From Candidatus Hydrogenedentota bacterium (GTDB taxonomy: Bacteria > Hydrogenedentota > Hydrogenedentia > Hydrogenedentales > JAGMZX01), in contig JAKQEQ010000045.1 of assembly GCA_029556545.1 (NCBI GenBank), forward strand, positions 1-62,968: 62,968 nt of DNA, written 5' to 3'. Position 1 is the first letter of the stretch. Each line of letters starts with the position of its first letter. The position numbers and the translations under genes were made by a program. A model generated the notes under the pieces. That model ran no database searches. It had not been told where the DNA came from and was given only the letters and a program-made list of their open reading frames with translations. Below, in pieces: positions 17,899 to 27,200 of this stretch.

Positions 17899-19128
17899 CT
17901 ACGGCAGGACGCGCAATTCCGGGATCGGCACGACAAAACGCCCGCCCCAGTCGCGGATATGGGCCATCTGGTCCATGATTTCGTCTTTGAGGTTCCAGGG
18001 CAGGATGAAGAGGTAGTCGGGCCGGTCCTCGGCCACGTATTCGGGCGCGCGGATGGGGATGTGCGTGCCCGGCAGGTGGAGCCCTTGCTTGTGCGGGTTG
18101 CGGTCGACGGTGTACCGGATGTCGTCGGGCGTCGCGCCGCAATAGTTGAGCAGCGTATTCCCCTTGGCGGGCGCGCCATAGCCCGCGACGCGCTTGCCCT
18201 CCCGTTTCGCGCTGGCGAGGAAATCGAGCGTCTGCCGCTTTACCCGCTCGATCTTCGCGCCGAAGTCGGCGTAGTAGTCGAGGCCCGTCATGCCCGCAGC
18301 GCGCTCCCGTTCGCGTAAGTCAGGCACAGAGTCCGCGATTGGGCGCGGATCGTCATCGTGCTTCGCATAGATGCGCAACGATCCGCCGTGGGTGGACAGT
18401 TCCTCGACGTCGAACAGCGTCAGCCCGTGGGCGGCGAAGATTTTCAGGACCACGTGGAACGAGAAGTAGCTGAAGTGTTCGTGGTAGATGGTGTCGAATT
18501 GGTTCTCCGACACCAGCCGGTGCAGGTGGGGAAATTCCATCGTGACCGTTCCGCCCGGCTTGAGAAAGCGCTTGATCCCCTCGACGAGGTCGTTCGGGTC
18601 CGGCGTGTGCGCGAGCACGTTGTTGCCGAGTATCAGGTCCGCGGGACCGCGTTCCGCGAGCAGCGTGTCCGCCGTGCGCGCGCCCCAGAACGCGACCAGC
18701 GTCTCGATGCCCTTGGCCCGCGCCGCCTCGGCGATATTGCGCGCGGGCTCGATGCCCAGGCAGGAGATGCCCCGTTGCTGGAAGTATTGCAGGAGATAGC
18801 CGTCATTCGAGGCTATCTCGAGGACGGAGGCGCGCCCGTCCAGGCCGAGGCGATCGGTGATCATCGCGACGTATTGGCGCGCGTGTTCGAGCCAGGTCGT
18901 CGAGAACGAGGAGAAGTAGGCGTACTCGGTGAAGATGTCCTTGCCTGTCGCAACCACCCCGATATGCGCGAGCAGGCATTCCTCGCACACGAACAAGTCC
19001 AGCGGGTAACGCGGCTCCGGTTTGTCCAATTGGTCCGCGCGCAAGTAGGCGTTCGCCAGCGGCTGATCGCCCAGTGCCGCCACCAGCCGCTGCTGTGGCG
19101 AATTGCAGAAAATGCAGTCGGTCTTCAA
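17899..19128 (-). CDS. Nucleotide-sugar C-methyltransferase family protein
   Basis: 409 residues. I place the start at TTG 19128: GTGGAGGAA lies five bases upstream and the TTG overlaps the previous gene's TGA (TTGA). The N-terminus is a zinc-binding domain (CIFC, later CEEC). A SAM-binding class I core follows (VLEIASNDGYLLQYF, then GNNVLAHTPDPNDLVEGIKRFLKPGG), and a C-terminal domain contains GYGAPAKGNTLLNY. This three-part layout is that of TylC3/NovU-type sugar C-methyltransferases, which add a methyl to 4-keto-deoxysugar nucleotides. It is the last gene of a three-gene minus-strand operon with an SDR and a CTP:glucose-1-phosphate cytidylyltransferase, so the substrate is probably a CDP-sugar. 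Confidence 0.88.
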   Translation of the reverse strand: MKTDCIFCNSPQQRLVAALGDQPLANAYLRADQLDKPEPRYPLDLFVCEECLLAHIGVVATGKDIFTEYAYFSSFSTTWLEHARQYVAMITDRLGLDGRASVLEIASNDGYLLQYFQQRGISCLGIEPARNIAEAARAKGIETLVAFWGARTADTLLAERGPADLILGNNVLAHTPDPNDLVEGIKRFLKPGGTVTMEFPHLHRLVSENQFDTIYHEHFSYFSFHVVLKIFAAHGLTLFDVEELSTHGGSLRIYAKHDDDPRPIADSVPDLRERERAAGMTGLDYYADFGAKIERVKRQTLDFLASAKREGKRVAGYGAPAKGNTLLNYCGATPDDIRYTVDRNPHKQGLHLPGTHIPIRAPEYVAEDRPDYLFILPWNLKDEIMDQMAHIRDWGGRFVVPIPELRVLP

Positions 19129-20153
19129 GATTTCCTCCACCGCAATTCTTCGTCGATTTGGCCCGTTTCCTGGAGGTGCTTGATCTGGCGCAGGCGCGTG
19201 TACAGCCGGCCCTGGAACTGCTCGTCCTTGAGGGCAAGGCGGCGGAACGCATCCAGAAACTCGGTAATCGCGTCGTCCACTGTAAACCGGGCGCGCTCGA
19301 AGCCGGGGAGTCGGGTCTCGATCTTCGTGAAGTCCACGTTGTAGGTGCGCGTATCGCCGTCGCTGCTGCCGAACGAAACTTCGCACTCCGGCATCTGCCG
19401 CTGCACCTTGTACGCGATGTCCCGAATCTGAAGGTTGTTCTCGGTCGATCCGACGTTGAACGCCTGGTTATGGACCGCTTCGCGCGGCGCTTCGAGAGCG
19501 CACACGAAGGCGCGGGCAATGTCCTTGACGTGGACGAGCGGCCGCCAGGGCGTGCCGTCGCTCGTCATCACGATTCTCCCGGCGGTCCAAGCCCAACCGC
19601 AGAGGTTGTTCACGACGATATCGAAACGCAGACGCGGCGACACGCCGAAGGCGGTGGCGTTGCGCAGGAACGTGGGGGAGAAGGAGTCGTCCGTCATTGC
19701 GGCGAGAGCCTGTTCAAAGTCGATCTTCGATCGCGCGTAAGGCGTTTGCGGGTTGGCGGGCGCGTCCTCCGTGAGGCCCAGCGCGCCGCCCTGACCGTAG
19801 AGGCTGCACGACGAGGCGAACAGAAAGCGCGGCACGCCGGCTTCCTTGGCGAGTTGGGCGAGGCGTATCGAGCCGTGCGTGTTGATGGTCTCCGTCAGTC
19901 CCGGCCTGAGATTGCCCAACGGATCGTTCGAGAGCGCCGCGAGGTGCATGACGGCGTCATGTCCTTCGACGTCCTCGCGTTGCGTGTCGCGCAGGTCGCG
20001 CCGCACAAGGGGAATCGGTGTGGGCGGCGCGCCGAAATCGCAATCACTGAAGTAACCGGTGTCCAGACCGGTGACTTCATGGCCATGTTCGAGTAAGGCG
20101 TCGCGCAAGACCGCGCCGATGTACCCTTCACTTCCGGTCAACAGAACCTTCAC
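19125..20153 (-). CDS. NAD-dependent epimerase/dehydratase (extended SDR)
   Basis: 342 residues. The Rossmann motif TGSEGYIG is at the N-terminus, followed by VMHLAALSND, SSCSLYGQGG and the catalytic YARSK (Tyr-x3-Lys). The C-terminal part binds the sugar (NVGSTENNLQIRDI). The family epimerises, dehydrates or reduces nucleotide sugars. The gene is 30 bases downstream of the cytidylyltransferase and overlaps the C-methyltransferase by four bases, so it most likely works on the CDP-sugar made next door. I cannot tell epimerase from 4,6-dehydratase or reductase by eye. Confidence 0.9.
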   Translation of the reverse strand: MKVLLTGSEGYIGAVLRDALLEHGHEVTGLDTGYFSDCDFGAPPTPIPLVRRDLRDTQREDVEGHDAVMHLAALSNDPLGNLRPGLTETINTHGSIRLAQLAKEAGVPRFLFASSCSLYGQGGALGLTEDAPANPQTPYARSKIDFEQALAAMTDDSFSPTFLRNATAFGVSPRLRFDIVVNNLCGWAWTAGRIVMTSDGTPWRPLVHVKDIARAFVCALEAPREAVHNQAFNVGSTENNLQIRDIAYKVQRQMPECEVSFGSSDGDTRTYNVDFTKIETRLPGFERARFTVDDAITEFLDAFRRLALKDEQFQGRLYTRLRQIKHLQETGQIDEELRWRKS

Positions 20154-20183
20154 GGTGCATGTCCTTTCCGTCGCGCGGCGGTG

Positions 20184-20972
20184 CTAGCGCCACAGCTTCC
20201 ACGGCGCTTCACCATCGGCCCACATCTTGTTGAGCGCCTCCATGTCGCGCACATGGTCCATGCAGTGCCAGAAGCCCTCGTGTCGCCGCATGCGGACCTC
20301 CCCTTGGTCGGAAAGCTGCTCGAGCGGCCCGTACTCGAAGTCCTGCTCATCGCGGTCCTCGATATAGTCGAACACACCGCGGTGTATGACATAATAACCG
20401 CCGTTGATCATGGCGGCCTGGCTGCGTTCCTTTTCACGGAACACGACGGATCCGTCGCGTCGCGACCGGATTTCGCCGAAGCGCATGCTCGGGATCACGC
20501 CGGTCACGGTGACCATCTTGCCGTGGTTTCGATGGAATTCCAGGTGCCCCGTGAGATCGATATCGCATACGCCGTCGCCGTAGGTCATCATGAAGAGGTC
20601 GTCCTCGGGCGGGATGAAGGGCTCGATCCGTTTGAGGCGCGCGCCTTTCAGGGCGTTCAATCCCGTATCGACCAGCGTTACCTTCCAGTCGTCACGCTCG
20701 CCGCGATACCCGTGTACGTCGATCTTGCTTCCATTGGCGAGGTCTATCGTGAAATCGTGGGTGTGCAATTGATAGTGAATGAAGTAGTCGCGGATCATCT
20801 CGCCCTTGTAGCCGAGCGCCAGGATGAATTCCTTGAAACCGTAATGCCCGTAATGCTTCATGATGTGCCAAAGGATCGGCTGCTCGCCAATCTTGACCAT
20901 TGGCTTCGGGCGGAACTCGGTTTCCTCCTTCATGCGGGAACCGACCCCGCCGCACATGATGACGACCTTCAT
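20184..20972 (-). CDS. rfbF: Glucose-1-phosphate cytidylyltransferase
   Basis: 262 residues. ATG at 20972 follows GAGGGGAAG; a start nine codons earlier has no advantage. It makes CDP-glucose from glucose-1-phosphate and CTP, the first step to CDP-deoxysugars of surface polysaccharide. The signature GGVGSRMKEETEFRPKPMV is at 8-26, PILWHIMKHYGHYGFKEF follows, and VTLVDTG, LKRIEPF, TYGDGVCD, INGGYYV and EGFWHCMD are all as in RfbF/DdhA. It is the first gene of the operon with the SDR and the C-methyltransferase. The usual partner, CDP-glucose 4,6-dehydratase, is not recognisable as a separate gene here. Confidence 0.95.
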   Translation of the reverse strand: MKVVIMCGGVGSRMKEETEFRPKPMVKIGEQPILWHIMKHYGHYGFKEFILALGYKGEMIRDYFIHYQLHTHDFTIDLANGSKIDVHGYRGERDDWKVTLVDTGLNALKGARLKRIEPFIPPEDDLFMMTYGDGVCDIDLTGHLEFHRNHGKMVTVTGVIPSMRFGEIRSRRDGSVVFREKERSQAAMINGGYYVIHRGVFDYIEDRDEQDFEYGPLEQLSDQGEVRMRRHEGFWHCMDHVRDMEALNKMWADGEAPWKLWR

Positions 20973-21082
20973 ACACTTCCCCTCTTCCTGTTGATGCACA
21001 TGGGAGACTTACTGGATCGACGCGCAGTATAACATGCACGCCCCTTCCTCCCACACGAGGGCCTGAGCCCCCGCGGACACGC

Positions 21083-22651
21083 TCATCCCCGATGCCGGCC
21101 TTCCTCCGCCTCGGGAAAAGCGTCGCGTATGGCAAGTATTTCCTCGAGGTTCGCGAAGAACACGTCCGTCAGGTCCGGGTCGAATTGCTTGCCCCGTTCC
21201 TCGCGGAAGTAGCCGAGGATGCGGTCGAGTTCCCAAGCCGGTTTGTACACGCGTTCGACGCCCAGCGCGTCGAAAACGTCCGCAATGCCCGTGATCCGAC
21301 CGTAAATATGAATATCCTTGCCCCGGCGGCCGTGGGGATAGCCGCCGCCGTCAAAACGTTCGTGGTGATGCAGCGCGATGATGGCGGCCGACTGAAGCAC
21401 CCGGCCCTTGGCGACTTTGAGCATGTCATAGCCGATGGTCGTGTGCGTCTTGATGACGTCGAATTCCTCGGGCGTAAGTTTGCCTGGCTTGTTCAGGATG
21501 GCGTCGGGTATGCCGACCTTCCCTACGTCGTGCAACGGAGAGGCAAGGCGGATGATTTCCGCCTCCTCGATGGCCAGACCGCTCTTTCGGGAGAGCAGCT
21601 TCGAGTATTCGGCCACGCGCTTCACGTGATTGCCGGTCTCGCGCGATCGCGTCTCGACGATCTCCCCGAGCGTGAAGACGATTTCGCGTTGCGCGTCCTC
21701 GATGTCCTTGAGCAGGCGCACGTTTTCGAGGGCGGCGGCGCCGTGGTTCGCCACGATGCTCAGCGTCTTGAGGTCGCCCTCGGTGAATTGGCCGCCGCGC
21801 TCTTTCTCCGTGACGTTGAGCACCGCCAATACCTGCGGGCGCGACGCCTCGCGAACGCCCGGATCGCCGATGGGCGCCGACTTGCGCTCGAGCGGCACTG
21901 AAATGAAGGAATGGTCCTTGAGTCGCTTGCTGATGCGCACAATGTCCGGGTTTTCATGAATGTCCGTGACCAGGAGCGGACGCACATTCTCGGCCACCCA
22001 ACCCGAGATGCTGTTCGCCATGTCCACGGTCGCGTCCTGCCAGTCTTCCGGCAGCCCGATGCTCGACGCGACCCGCAACGTTCTGCCGTCATCGGACACC
22101 GTCATGATGGAGCCGCGCTTCGCGCCCACCCGAGCGAGCGCCGCCCGCAACAGGTAATCGAGGAGCCGGCGTTCGTCGCGGATCGATGCGATGGTCTCGC
22201 TGATATGGAACAGTTCGGTTATTTCGAGCAGGCGCGCGTTCTCGGTGGTGAGGCGGCGGCGCTCGAGCGCGTTGTTGACCGCGAGCTTAATCTCACTGAG
22301 ATTGAACGGCTTCAGAACGTAGTCGTATGCGCCTTCCTTCACGGCCGCCCGGGCCGTGTCCAGCGTCGCATAGCCGGTCATGACAATGCACACGACGGAC
22401 GGCGCCACCTTGCGCGCCTCGCGAATCAAGGTAATGCCGTCCATCTCCGGCATCATGATGTCCGTAAAGATGGCCACAAGGTCGCCGTCGGCGCGGAGTT
22501 TCTCGAGGGCGACCCGGCCGTTCGGGGCCGACTGCACCTCGAAACCCTCGTCGCTGAGGATATCGACGAGCAATTCCCGGATCACGACCTCGTCGTCCAC
22601 GACAAGTATCTTGTGTCTCCGCTCCATCGGGTTCTGCGCGATTGCGGCCAT
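21083..22651 (-). CDS. Response regulator with receiver, GAF and HD-GYP domains
   Basis: 522 residues. Residues 14-130 are a receiver domain with the acidic pair D19-D20, phospho-acceptor D64 (FTDIMMPEMDG), and a later Thr and Lys (MTGYAT, LKPF). A GAF-like sensor follows (about 140-310), joined by a helix containing ENVRLLKDIEDAQREIVFT. The C-terminal HD-GYP domain has HDVGK, HHERFDGGGYP and ITGIADVFDAL, the metal ligands of cyclic-di-GMP phosphodiesterases. The output is therefore probably c-di-GMP breakdown controlled by phosphorylation and a GAF ligand. No histidine kinase is adjacent. It lies 52 bases after argH on the same strand. ATG 22651 is used; a second Met eight codons in lacks a ribosome site. 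Confidence 0.93.
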   Translation of the reverse strand: MAAIAQNPMERRHKILVVDDEVVIRELLVDILSDEGFEVQSAPNGRVALEKLRADGDLVAIFTDIMMPEMDGITLIREARKVAPSVVCIVMTGYATLDTARAAVKEGAYDYVLKPFNLSEIKLAVNNALERRRLTTENARLLEITELFHISETIASIRDERRLLDYLLRAALARVGAKRGSIMTVSDDGRTLRVASSIGLPEDWQDATVDMANSISGWVAENVRPLLVTDIHENPDIVRISKRLKDHSFISVPLERKSAPIGDPGVREASRPQVLAVLNVTEKERGGQFTEGDLKTLSIVANHGAAALENVRLLKDIEDAQREIVFTLGEIVETRSRETGNHVKRVAEYSKLLSRKSGLAIEEAEIIRLASPLHDVGKVGIPDAILNKPGKLTPEEFDVIKTHTTIGYDMLKVAKGRVLQSAAIIALHHHERFDGGGYPHGRRGKDIHIYGRITGIADVFDALGVERVYKPAWELDRILGYFREERGKQFDPDLTDVFFANLEEILAIRDAFPEAEEGRHRG

Positions 22652-22685
22652 TACTGCCTTGTCTGCCTCCGTCCTCCGGTTGCCG

Positions 22686-22712
22686 GCCTCTAGCCTCTAG
22701 CCTCTAGCCTCT
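22686..22712. repeat. Heptamer tandem repeat (GCCTCTA) containing the argH stop
   Basis: Three full 7-bp GCCTCTA units and a partial fourth, running across the end of argH. The argH TAG stop lies inside the array. Confidence 0.8.
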
Positions 22713-24080
22713 CAAACGTCCGCGCGCCCGACGCAGGGCGGCGCGCACGCGACGTGGCGCCGTGCCGCCGGGGTGGTCGCGACGGCGCACGACGGCCTCG
22801 AGTCGCAGCGTTTCTGATATACTCTTGTCAAACAACGGCGAGAATTCGCGGAATTCCTTCAAGGTCATGTCCGGCAGTCGTTTGCCGTCCCGAATACACT
22901 GCAAAACGATCTTTCCGACCAGTTCATGAGCCTCACGAAACGGCATGCCGCGCGCAACGAGATAATCGGCGACATCCGTCGCCTCCATGAAGCCTTCGAG
23001 CGCCGCCTGACGCATGGCGGCGGCGTTCACGCGCACGGAAGGCAACATTCGCGTCATGACTGCGAGACAAACCTGCAGCGTGTCGGAGACGTCAAAGATC
23101 TGCTCCTTGTCCTCCTGCAAGTCGCGGTTATACGTCAACGGCAAGCCCTTCATCAACGTGAGCAGGGCCATGAGGTCGCCGTACACCCGGGCCGTCTTGC
23201 CGCGCACGAGTTCCGCCACGTCCGGGTTCTTCTTCTGCGGCATGATGCTCGACCCGGTGGTGAAGGCGTCGCCAATCTCGATGAAACCGAAGCGAGGCGT
23301 CGACCACAAGATCAGTTCCTCGCACATCCGCGAGAGATGCATCATGCATATCGCCGCCGCCCCGCAGAACTCGATGAGATAGTCGCGGTCCGATACCGCG
23401 TCCATGCTATTGGCCGCGACGGCGCGGAAGCCCAGTTCGCGGGCCACTTGCTCGCGATCTATCGGGTGCGGCGTTCCCGCGAGGGCGGCGGCGCCCAATG
23501 GAAGGACGTTGACGCGCTCGCGGACTTCGGCAAAGCGGTCGCGGTCGCGGAGAAACATCTCAACGTACGCGTGAAGGTGATGGCCCAATAGTACGGGTTG
23601 CGCCGGTTGCAGGTGCGTGAAGCCGGGCAGCACCGCCTCACAATGCTTCTCCGCGAAATCCAGCAGGTTCCCGCAAAACTCGCGGATCATCCCGATCACG
23701 GCGTCGATCTGGTCCCGCAGCCACAGACGCACGTCGGTGGCCACTTGATCGTTGCGGCTGCGCGCTGTATGCAGCCGCTTTCCCGCGTCGCCTATGCGAG
23801 CGACGAGCGCGGCCTCGATGTTGGTGTGGACGTCCTCCAGGGCGGGGTCCCACGCGAACGCGACCTTCGCGATATCGCGCGCAATATCGTTGAGACCGCG
23901 AATAATCTTGCGCGCGTCTGCGCGCGCGATGATTCCCGTGTCACCGAGCATGCGCGCGTGGGCGATGCTGGCGCGGATATCCCACGGCGCGAGGCGCGCA
24001 TCGAACGCGACCGAAGCGCCCAACGTCTCGACCAGGCGGTCCGTCGTTCTTTCGAACCGACCTCCCCAGAGTTTCGCCAT
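22704..24080 (-). CDS. argH: Argininosuccinate lyase
   Basis: 458 residues. ArgH splits argininosuccinate into arginine and fumarate, the last step of arginine synthesis. Diagnostic stretches are MAKLWGGRF at the start, ALEDVHTNIE, HTARSRNDQVATD, GFTHLQPAQPV and the family signature GSSIMPQKKNPD. The C-terminus after LRLEAVVRRRDHPGG is Arg-rich and ends within a 7-bp tandem repeat, so the last few residues may vary between strains. argG is not in the window. The REC-GAF-HD-GYP regulator follows on the same strand. Confidence 0.97.
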   Translation of the reverse strand: MAKLWGGRFERTTDRLVETLGASVAFDARLAPWDIRASIAHARMLGDTGIIARADARKIIRGLNDIARDIAKVAFAWDPALEDVHTNIEAALVARIGDAGKRLHTARSRNDQVATDVRLWLRDQIDAVIGMIREFCGNLLDFAEKHCEAVLPGFTHLQPAQPVLLGHHLHAYVEMFLRDRDRFAEVRERVNVLPLGAAALAGTPHPIDREQVARELGFRAVAANSMDAVSDRDYLIEFCGAAAICMMHLSRMCEELILWSTPRFGFIEIGDAFTTGSSIMPQKKNPDVAELVRGKTARVYGDLMALLTLMKGLPLTYNRDLQEDKEQIFDVSDTLQVCLAVMTRMLPSVRVNAAAMRQAALEGFMEATDVADYLVARGMPFREAHELVGKIVLQCIRDGKRLPDMTLKEFREFSPLFDKSISETLRLEAVVRRRDHPGGTAPRRVRAALRRARGRLRG

Positions 24081-24185
24081 TTACCAGCCTTTCTGCTTTG
24101 CAACTCCCCCTACGCGGGCGGATGATACCTGAACTACGTCCCAAAAACCCAAAAGGACCCGGCCGCCGCCTGGCCCCTTGGACTC

Positions 24186-24230
24186 GTCCGATTTGTCAGA
24201 TCGGTCCGATCAGTCCGATCTGTCCGATCG
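24186..24230. repeat. 9-bp tandem array (TCCGATCNG), five units
   Basis: Units are TCCGATTTG, TCAGATCGG, TCCGATCAG, TCCGATCTG and TCCGATCGG, filling the gap between argH and the end of the giant surface protein gene. The same unit is found inside the alpha-2-macroglobulin gene at 58003-58038. Confidence 0.9.
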
Positions 24231-24239
24231 GTACGCCGC

Positions 24240-27200
24240 CTAATTGCGCCTGCGCCGTACGAGAACGGCCAGCGCCGCCGTAACCACGGCCACGAGCGTA
24301 TTGCCCGCCGCCAGGCGCCGCCCTTCGGGCCGATCGAGGTTGACCTTGCCGCAGCCGCCGCAGCAATCCGGCTTCGGCGGCTCATTGCCCGTGCGCATCG
24401 CGAAGATGATTGACGCTTGTTCCGCGCCGCCGACGGTCACCGTCTGCGTCATGGGCGCGTATCCGGCCGCCTCGACGCGCACCGAGTATTGCCCCGCGGG
24501 AATTGCCGAGAAGGTGTATACGCCGTCCACGTTGTCGGTTACCGGCTGGGCGCCGCCGGGCTGAATCGACGCGGCCCCGTTCGTAATGCGCGCCCGGGTC
24601 GTGGCGTCCCAGACCGTGGCGATAATCGACGAGGGAAACAGGCCGGATCCCTTGGCCAGGAACGGCTCGAACACCGCGGGTCCCTGGATCAGCGCGTCCA
24701 CCTGCGCGGCGTTGTCCGTGTCCCAGTCATTATTCTGCATGACGATGGGCTCGGCCCGCTGGTTCACCACGGCGCTGCCGCCCACGTTCTCGAAACGGTT
24801 CCAGCCCGAATTGGCGTCCGTTACGGCGCCGAAGGTATTCACGCCGGGGTCGAACTCCGGTTCACGGAACACGATGCCGTCGCCCTTAATGCCGGAGAAC
24901 TGCGTGCGCCGGATCAGCGGTATCGCGCCCGTTACCTCAACGCCGGTTGCGAGGTTGAACAGGACACAGTCCGTCATACGGGCGAATGCCGGGCCGATGC
25001 CGTCAAAGCGGACGCCTGTGGCCGCGCCGCCGGGACGGCCCGCGACCACCACGCCGCGCAGTTCCATATCCTCGTCGCCGATGACGATGAGCGGCGCGCC
25101 CGCCTGCTTGCCCGGCGATTCCCGCACTTCGAGATTCACCAGTTTGGCGCCCTTGGCCCCGTACACTGTGCCCTCGATTACGGTGGCGTCTGCTTCCGCC
25201 GCCAGCATATGGAAGCCTTCCGCGAGGCGCACATCCTCCTCGAAGACGCCCGGGAGCAGAACGCAGTTCACCGGCATCTCGGCCGTCGGGGTCTGTTTGC
25301 CGGCCATCGGCATCGCCGATTGCACGCTGTCGATGGCGGTCTGAACATCGCGATACGGCCTTTCCGGACTCCCGTCACCCTGCGGTCCCGGAACCGGCGA
25401 GATGTAGTAGCTGCGCCACGGGCTCAAGCGGTCGCGCGGATTCGAGCCCGCGTGGAATTCTGCCAAGTTCGTCATCCCATCCCTGTCCAAATCGTGATCG
25501 GGGCCAATCGGCCTGTTCGGGTTCTGCGGGTCCGTCACATTGAACGGGTCTAGCCGGTACTCGATCTCAAACAGGTCCGACATGCCGTCGCCGTCCGTGT
25601 CGGGAGTGTTCGGGTCCGTGCCGTAGAGCGAAACCTCATCGGCGTCGGTCAGGCCGTCGCCGTCCGTATCCACGCGCACCTCGGGCCGGGCGCTGAGCTG
25701 GAAGTCAACAGATATGGTGGCCGTCAAGCTGGGCACAAAAACGTCCTGCATCGATGACTGATACCCCTCCGCCGTGACGTATACCTGGTGATTCCCGACG
25801 GTCGGCACAATAACTTGATACAGACCGTCCTCGTTGTGCGAGACCACCCACCTGCCGGGTTCGACGCGAACGACGGCGTAGCCGACTGGCGCGAGCGTGT
25901 CCACACTCCGCACGCGAACATTGAGCAGGGCGCCCGCCGCTGGCGGCTCGCCTTCCCCCTCGCCCTCGCCGGGACAATTCGGTCCTTCGATGAGCACCGT
26001 CGCCACGCATGTGCGCGTGTTCCCCGAAGCGTCGATTACCGTCAACAGGACCGCGTTCAGACCGACGTTGTCGCAATCAAACGTATCCGGCGTCACAGCG
26101 AGGGTAACGACGCCGCAATTATCCGCGCTGCCATTATCAATCTGCGCCGGGCTGATAATGGCCGTGTTTGTCGTTCCAAGCACGATGGTGATGTCGCGGC
26201 AAATCGCCGTGGGCCGCGTCACATCCTGAACGGTGACCGTGGCGTTGCACGCTGACGTGTTACCGACGCCGTCAGTGGCCGTAAGTGTTACCACGTGCGC
26301 GCCTAGATCCCCGCAATCAAACGTGTTCGGCGTGACCGCGAGCAGAGGCGGACCACAGTTGTCGGTGCTACTGTTATCGACGTGCCCCGGCATGATGGCG
26401 ACTTGTCCCTCGGCGTTCAGATTGACCGTAGCATTGCGGCATCGCGCCACGGGCGGCGTCGTGTCCACAATCCGCACCGTGCGTGTGGTCGTCGCCGCAT
26501 TGCCCGAAGCGTCTTCAACACGGTACGTGACGGTGTATTGCCCCGCCGCGCCTGTGTTGAGCCCGCTCGTGTCCACTTCGACGAACTCGGTCAGATCGCC
26601 ATCGCACGAATCCGTCGCCGTCGCGCCGGGGTCCGTGAAGACCGCGCCGCACTCGAGTTGCAGCGGGTTCGCCCCGATCAGTGTTAGCGTCGGCCGCATC
26701 GAATCGACTACCAGGACGGTGCGCGTCGCCGTCGCGACGTTCCCCGAGTAGTCATCGACGGTGTATACGACCGGATAGGCGCCCGGCGTGTCCGGATCAA
26801 CCGCCCCCGCATCGACGTTGATGAATACGGTCAAGTTTCCGTCGCAGGTGTCCGTCGCCGTGGCGCCCGGGTCGTTGAAGACGCCGCGGCATTCGATTTG
26901 CAGCGGGTTTGCCCCCAGCAAGGTCACGTTCGGACGGATCGTGTCCACGACCTCGACCGTGCGTTTCTCGATGGCCGTATTGCCGGCCGCGTCCGTGACC
27001 GCATACTCGACCTCGTAAGTGCCCCGCGCGCCCGTATCCACCGGGTTTGCCACCTGGATTTGCGGCGTGAGGTTGCCATCTACGTCATCCCACGCCGTCG
27101 CGCCGGCATCCACGTACAGAGCGCCGCACTCGACCACTACGGGATTCTCACCCAGTATGGTAATAAGGGGCGACGTCAGGTCCTCAAACTCGGTGAGATC

